From: Dokdonia sp. Dokd-P16
GTDB lineage: Bacteria > Bacteroidota > Bacteroidia > Flavobacteriales > Flavobacteriaceae
Reading direction: 5' to 3'
Assembly (NCBI RefSeq): GCF_003095655.1
Contig: NZ_CP029151.1
Coordinates: forward strand, 2,107,001-2,171,000
Length of the DNA: 64,000 nucleotides
Positions within the stretch are counted from its first letter, which is position 1. Every line of letters begins with the position of its first letter. A program made the translations under genes and the position numbers. The notes under the pieces were generated by a model, which saw only the letters and a list, made by a program, of their open reading frames with translations, did not search any database and was not told the DNA's origin. Shown piece after piece: positions 22,433 to 31,585 of this stretch.

Positions 22433-22448
22433 CGCTTTCGCGAAAGCG
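22433..22448. repeat. Dispersed palindrome between tyrA and the DAHP synthase gene
   Basis: CGCTTTCGCGAAAGCG starting five bases after the tyrA stop. It makes the apparent N-terminal extension of the next frame (FRESV) and should not be translated. Confidence 0.9.
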
Positions 22449-22486
22449 TAAATATCAAAAGCCCGAAGCGGCACAAATTAAATGTT

Positions 22487-23569
22487 ATGGAAAATAAGAA
22501 AGAACTTAGAAATTGGTTAGACGCTTTTGGCCTTGATCACCCTCTTGTAATTGCGGGACCTTGTAGTGCAGAGACGGAAGCGCAGGTGCTTAAAATAGCT
22601 CACCAACTTAAAGACACAGATGCTACAGTACTACGTGCAGGGATCTGGAAACCAAGAACGCGTCCAGGAAACTTTGAAGGAGTAGGAGCACTTGGGCTTA
22701 AATGGTTGCAAAAAGCCAAAGAAGAAACAGGAATGCTTACGACTACAGAGGTTGCAAATGCAAACCATGTAGACCTAGCTCTTGAAGCAGATATTGATAT
22801 CTTATGGATAGGTGCTCGTACAACGGTGTCTCCATTTATCGTTCAGGAAATTGCAGAAGCTCTCAAAGGAACAGATAAAACGGTGCTTATTAAAAACCCA
22901 GTAAACCCAGATCTAGCTCTATGGTTAGGAGCGGTAGAGCGTTTTTATACTCAGGATATTAAAAATCTAGGAGTAATACACAGAGGTTTCTCTACGTATG
23001 AAAAGACACGTTACAGAAATAATCCAGAATGGCAGATAGCGATAGATCTTCAAAATAAATTTCCAGATCTTCCTTTAATTCTTGATCCATCACACATTGC
23101 TGGACGTCGTGATATTATTCATGATTTATGCCAGACAGGACTTGATCTTAACTATGATGGTATTATGGTAGAGACGCACTATGATCCAGATAATGCATGG
23201 AGTGATGCTGCACAGCAAATCACACCAGCGGCTTTAGTGCAGATGATGGTTGATCTTAAAATAAGAAAAGAAGTAGGTACAGAGCTTGAGTATACAAACA
23301 AGCTTAATACACTACGCACGCAGATTGATGTAATAGATCACCAGCTTATTGAAAGCTTAGGAAAGCGCATGAAAATTTCTGATAGTATAGGAGAGCTTAA
23401 AGCAGAAAATAATGTGTCTATCTTACAAACTAAACGTTGGAATGAAATTCTAGGTAAGATGATTCTAGAAGGAGAGCAAAACAATCTTAGTGAAGAGTTT
23501 ATACTACGTGTATTTAAAGCAGTACACCAAGAGTCTATAAACCACCAGAAGAAAGTGGCAAGGTCGTAA
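22487..23569 (+). CDS. Bifunctional DAHP synthase / chorismate mutase
   Basis: 360 residues from the ATG at 22487 (MENKKELRNW); an upstream in-frame start would read through the palindrome. Residues to about 265 are a type I-beta DAHP synthase with VIAGPCSAETEAQ, WKPRTRPGNFEGVG and DPSHIAGRRD. The last 90 residues (LNTLRTQIDVIDHQLIESLG through ILQTKRWNEIL) are an AroQ-type chorismate mutase. The enzyme thus performs both the entry step of the shikimate pathway and the chorismate branch step. In this fusion type, prephenate or chorismate binding to the mutase domain usually controls the synthase. Confidence 0.93.
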   Translation: MENKKELRNWLDAFGLDHPLVIAGPCSAETEAQVLKIAHQLKDTDATVLRAGIWKPRTRPGNFEGVGALGLKWLQKAKEETGMLTTTEVANANHVDLALEADIDILWIGARTTVSPFIVQEIAEALKGTDKTVLIKNPVNPDLALWLGAVERFYTQDIKNLGVIHRGFSTYEKTRYRNNPEWQIAIDLQNKFPDLPLILDPSHIAGRRDIIHDLCQTGLDLNYDGIMVETHYDPDNAWSDAAQQITPAALVQMMVDLKIRKEVGTELEYTNKLNTLRTQIDVIDHQLIESLGKRMKISDSIGELKAENNVSILQTKRWNEILGKMILEGEQNNLSEEFILRVFKAVHQESINHQKKVARS

Positions 23570-23593
23570 AATTATAGATAGCTACTTATAAAG

Positions 23594-23627
23594 AAAAAGG
23601 CTCAACATGATGTTGAGCCTTTTTTTG
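23594..23627. terminator. Bidirectional terminator after the aromatic operon
   Basis: AAAAAGGCTCAACA, loop TGA, TGTTGAGCCTTTTTTT. A perfect 14-bp stem with A-run and T-run on both sides. It serves the operon on the plus strand and the convergent gene at 23648 on the minus strand. Confidence 0.92.
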
Positions 23628-23647
23628 CTTTTTGGAAAGTGAATTGA

Positions 23648-24301
23648 TTAATCTTTCTTTGTGTAAGCAAGTCTTCTTGAAGCTTTTCTCATTAAGACAT
23701 TTACCAAGTCTTCAGGAGAGCTACCTAATCCACCACGTACTTTTTTGTTGTAGTTCCATAAAAGTTGGCCATCTTCTCCATTATTTACGTTCATGTTTAC
23801 AATAGCACTATTTGTAGAACCACCAAAGCCTATTAGTAAAGAAAGTGCAACGCTTGCTCCTTCACTCATAGGTTTGTTAGTCTCATAATCTCCAGATATG
23901 ATTGCATCTACTTCAAGAATTTTTGCAAGTTCGTCAGATGTATATTCATAAATATTGTCATAGTCAATACCTTCCTTTTTTAGTAAAGCATTTGTTCTAG
24001 AAGGTTGTTGGATTTCTAGTGTTGTAAGTTTCCCTCTTTTTTTTCTCTTTAAAAACCAAGAAAACATACCAGTTTGTAACCCCTCTCCTTCGGCTTTTTC
24101 AAGACGGCTTAGTTGCTCATCTGTCATGTCTTTCATCTGCCTAGGTCTAAGCTTTACCTGAGTTTTAAAGGGTACGATTGCGATAATTTTATGCTCCTTA
24201 GCAATTTTATCAAACGCTGGGTTTTCGTACAGGCTTGTTTGAGCTGCAAGAAATGGCGTCATCAGAATAAAAGCTGCAATAAAAAGAATTGATTTTTTCA
24301 T
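23648..24301 (-). CDS. Unrecognised exported protein
   Basis: 217 residues with a signal peptide MKKSILFIAAFILMTPFLAAQ. The mature part contains HKIIAIVPFKTQVKLRP, a segment DELAKILEVDAIISGDYET and a glycine-rich turn SLLIGFGGSTNSAIVNMNV, then LLWNYNKKVRGGLGSSPEDLV. The pattern AIVPF, then VDAIISGDYE, then a C-terminal Trp/Tyr strand resembles proteins of the GNA1162/CsgG-like periplasmic fold. I would not assign it further. Confidence 0.6.
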   Translation of the reverse strand: MKKSILFIAAFILMTPFLAAQTSLYENPAFDKIAKEHKIIAIVPFKTQVKLRPRQMKDMTDEQLSRLEKAEGEGLQTGMFSWFLKRKKRGKLTTLEIQQPSRTNALLKKEGIDYDNIYEYTSDELAKILEVDAIISGDYETNKPMSEGASVALSLLIGFGGSTNSAIVNMNVNNGEDGQLLWNYNKKVRGGLGSSPEDLVNVLMRKASRRLAYTKKD

Positions 24302-24423
24302 TAATAAAATTTTTGATTGATTTATTGCGCTAAAATATTAAAATCTTGCTGTAAATTCTTACAATTTTTAAAATTATGACTAGTAGTTTTTCTAATATTT
24401 CTAGAGAGTAACTAAAAAGAAGG

Positions 24424-24431
24424 TATTTTTG
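24424..24431 (+). promoter_or_regulatory. -7 promoter box of rsgA
   Basis: TATTTTTG matches TAnnTTTG, 17 bases upstream of the rsgA start codon. No clear -33 TTG is seen. Confidence 0.35.
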
Positions 24432-24447
24432 TACCTGACACAAACGT

Positions 24448-25404
24448 ATGACAGGAACTGTTTATAAATCTACTGGAAGTTGGTACACCGTAAAGGCGGA
24501 CGATGGCCAGTGGTTTGAATGTAGAATAAAAGGAAAATTTCGTATTCAAGGAATTAAGAGTACAAACCCAGTTTCGGTAGGTGATGTTGTAGATTTTGAT
24601 CTTGACACCAAAAGTGATGTAGAGACAGGAGTAATTACAAAAATTCACGATAGAGATAACTACATTGTACGTAAGTCTGTAAACCTCTCTAAACAAACTC
24701 ATATCATTGCTAGTAACGTAGATGCCGTGTTCCTACTAGTAACACTTAACAATCCGCCTACTTTTACGGCTTTTATAGATCGTTTTCTGGTAACTGCAGA
24801 GGCTTATCATATTAAAGCGGTTTTACTCTTTAATAAGATTGATACGTATAACGAAGAGGAAATCATGGAGATAAAATATCTTGCGGCAATGTATCGTGAG
24901 ATAGGTTATGAATGTGTAGGAATTTCGGCAATTACCGGAAAGAATATCGATACGGTAAAAGAAATGATGACGGGTAAGACGTGTATGTTTACAGGTCATT
25001 CTGGAGTGGGGAAATCTACGCTAGTAAACGCTATCGAACCTACGCTAGATCTAAAAACAAAGCAAATAAGCGTGCAGCACAGTCAAGGTCAGCACACAAC
25101 TACTTTTGCAGAGATGTTTGATCTGCATTTTGATGCACGTATTATAGATACTCCAGGAATTAAAGGTTTTGGAATAGTAGATATGGAACGCGAAGAAATA
25201 GGGGACTATTTTCCTGAGTTCTTTGCTTTAAAAAGCGAGTGTAAATTTAATAACTGTTTACACCTTGAAGAACCTAAATGTGCTGTAAAAGAAGCGCTAG
25301 ATAATGATGAACTCCACTGGTCGCGTTATAAAAGTTATACCCAAATGCTAGAAGGGGATGACGAGCAGCATTACAGAAAAGATCACTACCCAGAAGAGCA
25401 ATAA
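24448..25404 (+). CDS. rsgA: Small ribosomal subunit biogenesis GTPase RsgA
   Basis: 318 residues. N-terminal OB-fold, then a circularly permuted GTPase domain: G4 LLFNKID comes before G5 SAITG, G1 GHSGVGKS and G3 DTPG. The C-terminal zinc site is CKFNNCLHLEEPKC. RsgA acts in 30S maturation. It starts a plus-strand cluster with dtd two bases downstream. Confidence 0.95.
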   Translation: MTGTVYKSTGSWYTVKADDGQWFECRIKGKFRIQGIKSTNPVSVGDVVDFDLDTKSDVETGVITKIHDRDNYIVRKSVNLSKQTHIIASNVDAVFLLVTLNNPPTFTAFIDRFLVTAEAYHIKAVLLFNKIDTYNEEEIMEIKYLAAMYREIGYECVGISAITGKNIDTVKEMMTGKTCMFTGHSGVGKSTLVNAIEPTLDLKTKQISVQHSQGQHTTTFAEMFDLHFDARIIDTPGIKGFGIVDMEREEIGDYFPEFFALKSECKFNNCLHLEEPKCAVKEALDNDELHWSRYKSYTQMLEGDDEQHYRKDHYPEEQ

Positions 25405-25406
25405 TA

Positions 25407-25859
25407 ATGAAGGCAGTAATTCAGCGAGTAACCGAAGCGTCTGTCACTATAGACGGAGTTGTAAAATCTGAGATTAAACAAGGGTTACTGGTATTGCTAG
25501 GTGTTACTCATAATGATACTAAAGAAGATATTGAATGGCTCACAAATAAAATAATTGGTCTACGAATTTTTAGTGATGATGATGGCGCAATGAACCTTTC
25601 TGTGGGTGATGTAGAAGGAGATATTTTGGTGATTAGTCAGTTTACGTTATTTGCAAGTACAAAGAAGGGTAATCGTCCTTCATTTTTAGAAGCAGCAAAG
25701 CCTGATACAGCCATCCCAATGTATGAGGAGTTTGTAAGTACGCTTTCGCGAAAGCGTCATAAACCAACTTATACAGGAGAGTTTGGTGCAGATATGAAGG
25801 TTCAATTACTTAATGATGGGCCTGTTACGATTGTGATTGATACAAAAAACCGTATTTAA
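25407..25859 (+). CDS. dtd: D-aminoacyl-tRNA deacylase
   Basis: 150 residues, the standard length. Motifs: MKAVIQRVTEASVTIDG, the SQFTL active-site segment in ISQFTLFAST, and the C-terminal GPVT in NDGPVTIVID. The enzyme removes D-amino acids, and glycine mischarged on tRNA-Ala. An intact copy of the dispersed palindrome (25740-25757) lies within the gene and encodes TLSRKR in the region FVSTLSRKRHK. Confidence 0.95.
   Translation: MKAVIQRVTEASVTIDGVVKSEIKQGLLVLLGVTHNDTKEDIEWLTNKIIGLRIFSDDDGAMNLSVGDVEGDILVISQFTLFASTKKGNRPSFLEAAKPDTAIPMYEEFVSTLSRKRHKPTYTGEFGADMKVQLLNDGPVTIVIDTKNRI
25740..25757. repeat. Intragenic palindrome copy in dtd
   Basis: Perfect ACGCTTTCGCGAAAGCGT read as TLSRKR. The flanking codons are conserved dtd sequence. 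Confidence 0.9.
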
Positions 25860-25929
25860 TTCTTGTAGGATAATTCTTTAAGTCCTATTTTGGCGCATAA
25901 TTCATCAATCATCAATCATCAATCAATTA

Positions 25930-27831
25930 ATGCGTTTTCTTTACTTTCTTGCCTTTTTAGGCTTTACTTCTGTGATGTATAGCCAAGATTTTAACTATGC
26001 TATAACTGATATTCCTGAGGAGCTTAAAGACAATGCAGATGCAGTTGTTAGACTTCAAGAAACTCTTATTGAAATTCCAGACCATAAAACTCTTTATAGA
26101 GAAGAAAAGAGAGTTGTTACCGTACTTAATTCAAAAGGCTTAAGACATATAAATGCAGCTGAGTTCTATGATGATGATACTAAAATTTTAAGTCTTCAGG
26201 CGATTATACTTGACGCATTTGGAAATGAGGTTGAAAAAATAAAGAAAGGAGACTTTAGAGATGTAAGTGTTGTAGATGGCTTTAGCCTTTATTCAAGCTC
26301 AAGAGTTAGATATCTGGATTTTACGCCTACTACTGGTTTCCCATTTACAGTGATTTTTACATCGAAAGTAAAAACAGTTAGCACAGGTTTTATCCCACCC
26401 TTTAGATTGTACAATAATTTTCGAACTAGTATTGAGAAAACAATCTATAATATTAATGTAGCCCCTGGTCTTGGACTTCGTCATAAGATTATTGATGATA
26501 ATAATGACTTAGAAATACAGAGTCAAGCTGACTTGATAAGCATTTCGGCTATTAATAAACCAAGTGTCTCACAAGAGACTAATGGCCTTCCTATACATGA
26601 AGTAGTTCCTAGAGTTTTATTTTCTTTAGAGAAGTTTCATCTTGCAGGGGTGGATGGTAGTGCTAAGAACTGGAAAGAATTTGGCACTTGGATGAATAAT
26701 AGTCTACTTGATGGAATGACTACGCTAGAGGACGATACAGTGTCAGAAATACAGTCGTTAGTTTCTGATGCAAAAACTGATGAAGAAAAAGCGAGAATTA
26801 TCTACGATTACGTGCAGCGCAAAACGAGATATATAAGTGTGCAAATAGGTATTGGTGGATGGAAACCTACTCCCGCTCAAGAAGTTCATGACTTAGGATA
26901 CGGCGATTGTAAAGGTCTGGTGAACTATACGAAGGCTTTGTTAGAAGTTGTTGGTGTGTCTTCATTTTATACTGTGGTGTATGCGGGAGATGAAAAGAGA
27001 AGTTTAGAAAAGGACTTTGCATCACTACAGGGTAGTCATGTAATACTGGCAATACCTAAAGATGATGATTATACCTGGTTGGAATGTACAAGCCAGACAA
27101 TACCTTTTGGTTTTTTAGGGGATTTTACAGATGATAGGGATGTACTTGTGATTAAACCAGAAGGCGGATTTATAGTCCACACTCCTAAATATATTAATGA
27201 TGATAACCTTCAAGAAATCGATGGTATATACACGATTGATGTGGATGGGAAGCTTTCAGCTAGTTTAGGTATATCATCATATGGAACGCAATATGATAGT
27301 AGATCTGGATTGCTTGAGCTAGAACAAAAAAAGCAAAAAAGGTATTACTATAATTTTTTTAATAATATCAACAACTTAAAAATTGATAGTATCAATTTTA
27401 AGAATGATAGGGATAACGTGAACTTGCAAGAAAAGCTAGTTTTTACATCAAAGAATTATGCATCCAAAGTAGGCGACGATTTTACGTTAACTCTTAATGC
27501 CTTCAATAGAATAAGGCGCATGCCTAAAAAAGAGATAAAACGTACTGGCTCTTTTAGAATTGATAGAGGTTATAAGGATGTGGATGTTATAACAATTAAT
27601 ACTCCAAAAGAGTTCAAAACCCAATACTTACCAGAACCTGTGCTGTTAAACTCAGAGTTTGGGAAATATGTGCTTAATGTCGAAGTGCTTAATGAAACAA
27701 GCTTATCATATAGACGCGAATTAAATATAAAAAGCGGGACTTTTTCTAAAGAAGACTACAAAGCGTACAGGCAGTTTTTACAAACTGTTGCAAAATACGA
27801 TAACTCAAAAATTTTACTTGAAAAAAAATAA
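25930..27831 (+). CDS. Exported DUF3857 / transglutaminase-like protein (first of two)
   Basis: 633 residues with signal peptide MRFLYFLAFLGFTSVMYSQ. The DUF3857 beta domain spans roughly residues 40-210. A transglutaminase-like core follows, with the presumed catalytic Cys327 in LGYGDCKGL and a His in GSHVILAI. The C-terminal third is beta-rich. Such proteins are periplasmic and abundant in Bacteroidetes; the substrate is unknown. It is followed after eight bases by a paralogue and lies in the rsgA-dtd-aroA-queA direction. Confidence 0.82.
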   Translation: MRFLYFLAFLGFTSVMYSQDFNYAITDIPEELKDNADAVVRLQETLIEIPDHKTLYREEKRVVTVLNSKGLRHINAAEFYDDDTKILSLQAIILDAFGNEVEKIKKGDFRDVSVVDGFSLYSSSRVRYLDFTPTTGFPFTVIFTSKVKTVSTGFIPPFRLYNNFRTSIEKTIYNINVAPGLGLRHKIIDDNNDLEIQSQADLISISAINKPSVSQETNGLPIHEVVPRVLFSLEKFHLAGVDGSAKNWKEFGTWMNNSLLDGMTTLEDDTVSEIQSLVSDAKTDEEKARIIYDYVQRKTRYISVQIGIGGWKPTPAQEVHDLGYGDCKGLVNYTKALLEVVGVSSFYTVVYAGDEKRSLEKDFASLQGSHVILAIPKDDDYTWLECTSQTIPFGFLGDFTDDRDVLVIKPEGGFIVHTPKYINDDNLQEIDGIYTIDVDGKLSASLGISSYGTQYDSRSGLLELEQKKQKRYYYNFFNNINNLKIDSINFKNDRDNVNLQEKLVFTSKNYASKVGDDFTLTLNAFNRIRRMPKKEIKRTGSFRIDRGYKDVDVITINTPKEFKTQYLPEPVLLNSEFGKYVLNVEVLNETSLSYRRELNIKSGTFSKEDYKAYRQFLQTVAKYDNSKILLEKK

Positions 27832-27839
27832 ATACCAAT

Positions 27840-29849
27840 ATGAATAAATTATTACTACTCTTTTTTATTGCAAATTTTTCCACAGCAACTTGTTTAGCGC
27901 AAAATTATAAATTTGGCAAGATTTCAAAAGAGGAGTTGCTAGAAGCAGAGCATCCTAGTGAGCCTGAAGCGAAAGCTGCTATATTGTACAGGAATTTTAA
28001 GACTACTTTTATTTATACGAAAGAGAAAGGGTTTACAGGTCTTATAAAAAGACATGAGCGCATAAAGATTTATAATAAAGACAACAATGATTGGTTAACG
28101 GTGAGTGTCTATTTATATCAAGGAACTAATAATAGTGCAAATGAGGTTTTGAGTGGCCTTAAGGCATATACCTTCAACTATGATGGAGATGTAGAAAAAA
28201 TCAAACTTGATAAGAAACAGATTTATAAAGAGAAGATTAATGAGAGGTATACAAAAGTTACTTTTACAATGCCTAATATAAAAAACGGTTCTGTAATAGA
28301 GTATGAATATTCCATAAGAACACCTTATCTAAATGAATTTGATAAATTCTACTTCCAAGAATCCATACCTATAAAAAAGGTAGAATTATCTTTTAAAGCT
28401 CCAGAGTATCTTGAGTATAAAATTCATAGAAGTGGCTGGTTACCATTTAAAATTAACACAAGTTCAAGAGGCAGAAAATTATCAATTCCTTACAAGCAAA
28501 AAGCTCAAGGATTGGCTATAAAGGAGAAAAAGGGAACAAATGTATTTGAATTTAACGATATAGAATCCTCAGTTGTACAGAGTGATGTTCCATCTCTTAA
28601 GAGAGAGCCGTTTTCTGGAAATGTAAATAACTATAGGTCTACACTTCAATTTGAATTATCTGCTACCCGTTACCCTAATCAAGTACCAGAATTTTATACA
28701 TCTAGCTGGGGAGATGTAGCAAAGCAAATTTATGACTCGCCTAATTTTGGAGGACAACTAAGAAAAAAAGGATTTTTTAAAGATAATGTTGATCAACTAA
28801 TTGTTGGGTTATCCAAAAAAGAAGCAACACTTCGCATTTATGACTATGTAAAATCTAATATGGTTTGGGATGGTTTTTACGGTATATATGTCAATGACAA
28901 TTTATCTAGTGTTTATAAAGAAAATACGGGAAGTATTACGGAAATAAACTTGCTCTTAGTGTCAATGCTTCAATATGCCGGTATAGATGCATCTCCAGTA
29001 ATACTCGGAACTAAGTCTAACGGAATTTTTTTATTTCCAACTCGATCAGGATTTAATGCAGTTATTGCTTCTGCTAAAATAGGTGGAGATTTATTGTTGC
29101 TCGATGCATCAGATAAGATGTCAAGTCCTAATGTGCTTAAGCCAGAATTGCTTAATTGGTTTGGAGGTAGATTGTTAAAAGAAGATGGAGTCTCAGAAGA
29201 AATAAAACTAATTGGAAAGCAAGCTAGCCACGATGCTGTTGTTAATGTAAAAATTGACGAAGAGGGCTCGCCTATGGTTATGGCAAATAATAGATATACC
29301 AATAATGATGCATATAAAATGCGTAAAAATTTATCGGGTAAGGATGTTTCAGAAATGTCAAAATACGTTTCTACTATTTATAAAGATTACGAAATACTTG
29401 ACCTTGGGGTAAAAGAAATAGATAATGTATATAAGCCACTCAAGATGTCATTTAAAGCCAAGGCAGATGATTATTTTGAAACGATAGGTGATAAACTGTA
29501 CATAAGTCCACTATTATTTTATGGCCAAGAAATAAATGTCTTTAAAGAAGAAGAGCGTAAACTACCTATAGATTATGAATATGGACGTTTGAGTAGGTTT
29601 ATATTTAATATAGAAATTCCAGACGGCTATCAAGTAGAAAGTATACCAGAGTCATTATCTGTAAGTCTAGCTGGAAACATCGGATTTTATAAATACATTA
29701 TATCAAAAAATGTAAATGGGGTTACTATTTCTGTTCAACGATCAATTAATGAGTCATTTTTAGCACCAGATAACTACGGTGATTTAAAGAAATTCTATGA
29801 AGCAATTGTTTCTAAGGAAACAGAAAAAATAGTATTATCTAAAATCTAA
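27840..29849 (+). CDS. Exported DUF3857 / transglutaminase-like protein (second of two, catalytic Cys absent)
   Basis: 669 residues with a signal peptide ending near TATCLAQ. The DUF3857 domain is recognisable (KEKGFTGLIKRHERIKIYNKD, NIKNGSVIEYEYSIRTP). The transglutaminase-like region reads NTGSITEINLLLVSMLQYAG, where the GDC motif of the paralogue is replaced by GSI, so the catalytic Cys is missing. It is probably a binding or structural partner of its neighbour. Eight bases separate the two genes. Confidence 0.78.
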   Translation: MNKLLLLFFIANFSTATCLAQNYKFGKISKEELLEAEHPSEPEAKAAILYRNFKTTFIYTKEKGFTGLIKRHERIKIYNKDNNDWLTVSVYLYQGTNNSANEVLSGLKAYTFNYDGDVEKIKLDKKQIYKEKINERYTKVTFTMPNIKNGSVIEYEYSIRTPYLNEFDKFYFQESIPIKKVELSFKAPEYLEYKIHRSGWLPFKINTSSRGRKLSIPYKQKAQGLAIKEKKGTNVFEFNDIESSVVQSDVPSLKREPFSGNVNNYRSTLQFELSATRYPNQVPEFYTSSWGDVAKQIYDSPNFGGQLRKKGFFKDNVDQLIVGLSKKEATLRIYDYVKSNMVWDGFYGIYVNDNLSSVYKENTGSITEINLLLVSMLQYAGIDASPVILGTKSNGIFLFPTRSGFNAVIASAKIGGDLLLLDASDKMSSPNVLKPELLNWFGGRLLKEDGVSEEIKLIGKQASHDAVVNVKIDEEGSPMVMANNRYTNNDAYKMRKNLSGKDVSEMSKYVSTIYKDYEILDLGVKEIDNVYKPLKMSFKAKADDYFETIGDKLYISPLLFYGQEINVFKEEERKLPIDYEYGRLSRFIFNIEIPDGYQVESIPESLSVSLAGNIGFYKYIISKNVNGVTISVQRSINESFLAPDNYGDLKKFYEAIVSKETEKIVLSKI

Positions 29850-29861
29850 TAGTAGGATAAG

Positions 29862-29892
29862 TTTGGCTTTCGGTCAAAACAAAGTAGTTTTG
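29862..29892 (+). promoter_or_regulatory. Promoter within the operon, ahead of the MazG-like gene
   Basis: TTTG (29862-29865), a 19-base spacer and TAGTTTTG (29885-29892) fit the Bacteroidetes consensus exactly. The start site would be near 29897, leaving a leader of under ten bases before the ATG at 29905. Confidence 0.5.
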
Positions 29893-29904
29893 ATAAAAAA
29901 AAAC

Positions 29905-30231
29905 ATGAACATTTCAGACTCACAACAAGCAGTAGACGATTGGATAAAAGCTCACGGAGTGCGCTATTTTAATGAACTAACTAATATGGCTCAGCTTACT
30001 GAAGAGGTAGGAGAGGTGGCGCGCATTATTGCACGTCGCTATGGGGAGCAGAGTGAGAAAGAAAGTGATAAAGGCAAGGATCTAGGCGAGGAGCTTGCAG
30101 ATGTAATGTTTGTGGTATTATGTCTTGCCAATCAAACGGGAGTAAATCTTCAAGAAGCTTTTGATAAAAAGCTTGATATAAAGACTAAACGTGATCACGA
30201 TCGTCATCACAATAATGAGAAATTGAAGTAA
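29905..30231 (+). CDS. MazG-like nucleotide pyrophosphohydrolase
   Basis: 108 residues from the ATG at 29905; an upstream TTG would place the promoter inside the gene. Helical all-alpha NTP pyrophosphatase motifs: LTEEVGEVARIIAR (the ExxE pair) and DLGEELADVMFVVL (the ExxD pair), which bind magnesium. It hydrolyses nucleoside triphosphates to monophosphates and may remove non-canonical nucleotides. It is followed after six bases by aroA. Confidence 0.85.
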   Translation: MNISDSQQAVDDWIKAHGVRYFNELTNMAQLTEEVGEVARIIARRYGEQSEKESDKGKDLGEELADVMFVVLCLANQTGVNLQEAFDKKLDIKTKRDHDRHHNNEKLK

Positions 30232-30237
30232 TAGCCT

Positions 30238-31485
30238 ATGCTCTTAAAAGTACAACATACTACGGCAAGCACCAGTGGTGAAATACAAATCACAGGCTCA
30301 AAAAGTGAGACCAACAGACTGCTTATTTTACAAGCGCTCTTTGATGGTATTGCTGTAAAGAATATATCAAATAGTGACGATGCAGCAGTGATGCAAAAAG
30401 CACTAGCATCTACAGATAGTGAGGTAGATATTTACCACGCAGGTACGGCAATGCGTTTTTTAACGGCATATTTTAGTATACAAGAGGATAGAGAGACGGT
30501 ACTTACGGGTAGCGAGCGTATGCAACAACGCCCTATGGCAATATTGGTAGAAGCGTTGCAGCAGTTAGGTGCTCAGGTTTCTTATGTGAAAAATGATGGG
30601 TATCCGCCGCTTCGTATTAAAGGAGTTAAACTCACAAAAAGTGAGGTTAGGCTCAAAGCAAATGTGAGCAGCCAGTATATCTCTGCACTTATGATGATGG
30701 GAGCAGCACTAGAAAATGGATTTACCATTCATCTTGACGGTAAAATCACTTCGGTGCCTTATATAAACATGACGCTAGCATTATTACATCAGCTAGACAT
30801 TGAGGCTACATTTGTAGGGCAGATTATAACCATCAAACCAGGAAGAACGAGTAGCGAGCATAGAGAGATCACAGTAGAGTCAGACTGGAGTAGTGCATCT
30901 TATTTTTATAGTATTGTTGCGCTTTCGCGAAAGCGTACTTTAAACACTTCCATAACCATAAGTAGTTATAAAGAAGATAGTTTACAAGGTGATGCTGTTT
31001 TACAAGAAATTTATAAGCAGTTAGGTGTAATCAGTACGTTTAACGGAGATAAGTTAACGCTATCAATAGCTAAGGATTTTGAGCTTCCTGAAACAATCAC
31101 TTTAGATCTTGCAAACGCACCAGATATCGCACAAACGATAGCAGTTACTTGTTTAGGGCTAGGTGTTGGATGTCATCTTACGGGATTACATACCCTCAAA
31201 ATAAAGGAAACAGACAGGCTAGAAGCGTTGCGCGAGGAGATCACAAAACTAGGCGGTGGGATCATGGTAACAGATACAGATCTTACATTGCTACCTCAAG
31301 AAGCAGCGCTTAACGAGAATATTACAATAGCTACCTATCATGATCATCGTATGGCGATGGCATTTGCGCCACTTGCCTTATCAGTTTCATTATTGATAGA
31401 TGATGCTGGCGTGGTGTCTAAGTCATATCCAGATTTTTGGAAAGATTTAGAAACTTTAGGGTTTGGTCAAGAGATAATTGGCTAA
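30238..31485 (+). CDS. aroA: 3-phosphoshikimate 1-carboxyvinyltransferase (EPSP synthase)
   Basis: 415 residues, the family size. N-terminal ITGSKSETNRLLIL (the SKS phosphate site), the GTAMRFLTAYFS motif and the C-terminal LKIKETDRLEALREEITKLGG and DHRMAMAFAPLAL. It joins shikimate-3-phosphate and PEP. The segment VALSRKRTLN contains the dispersed palindrome (30920-30936) within an otherwise normal gene, so the protein carries an LSRKR insertion or replacement. It lies about 6.7 kb from the pheA operon rather than in it. Confidence 0.93.
   Translation: MLLKVQHTTASTSGEIQITGSKSETNRLLILQALFDGIAVKNISNSDDAAVMQKALASTDSEVDIYHAGTAMRFLTAYFSIQEDRETVLTGSERMQQRPMAILVEALQQLGAQVSYVKNDGYPPLRIKGVKLTKSEVRLKANVSSQYISALMMMGAALENGFTIHLDGKITSVPYINMTLALLHQLDIEATFVGQIITIKPGRTSSEHREITVESDWSSASYFYSIVALSRKRTLNTSITISSYKEDSLQGDAVLQEIYKQLGVISTFNGDKLTLSIAKDFELPETITLDLANAPDIAQTIAVTCLGLGVGCHLTGLHTLKIKETDRLEALREEITKLGGGIMVTDTDLTLLPQEAALNENITIATYHDHRMAMAFAPLALSVSLLIDDAGVVSKSYPDFWKDLETLGFGQEIIG
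30920..30936. repeat. Intragenic palindrome copy in aroA
   Basis: CGCTTTCGCGAAAGCGT read as LSRKR in IVALSRKRTL. Confidence 0.9.
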
Positions 31486-31489
31486 ACAC

Positions 31490-31521
31490 TTGACAACGCC
31501 TATCTCAAGATTGTATCTTTG
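31490..31521 (+). promoter_or_regulatory. Promoter of queA
   Basis: TTG at 31490-31492, a 21-base spacer and TATCTTTG at 31514-31521. It begins just after the aroA stop codon. Confidence 0.45.
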
Positions 31522-31585
31522 CGATCTTGCAAATGAGCGGTTCATGCTGCTTTTGTGAGCACAAAAACTAAAATAAAAACCCTTT

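Noticed and set aside
22430-22486. N-terminal extension of the DAHP synthase frame (MRFRESV...)
   Set aside because: It is a translation of the dispersed palindrome and gap; the ATG at 22487 gives the usual protein start.
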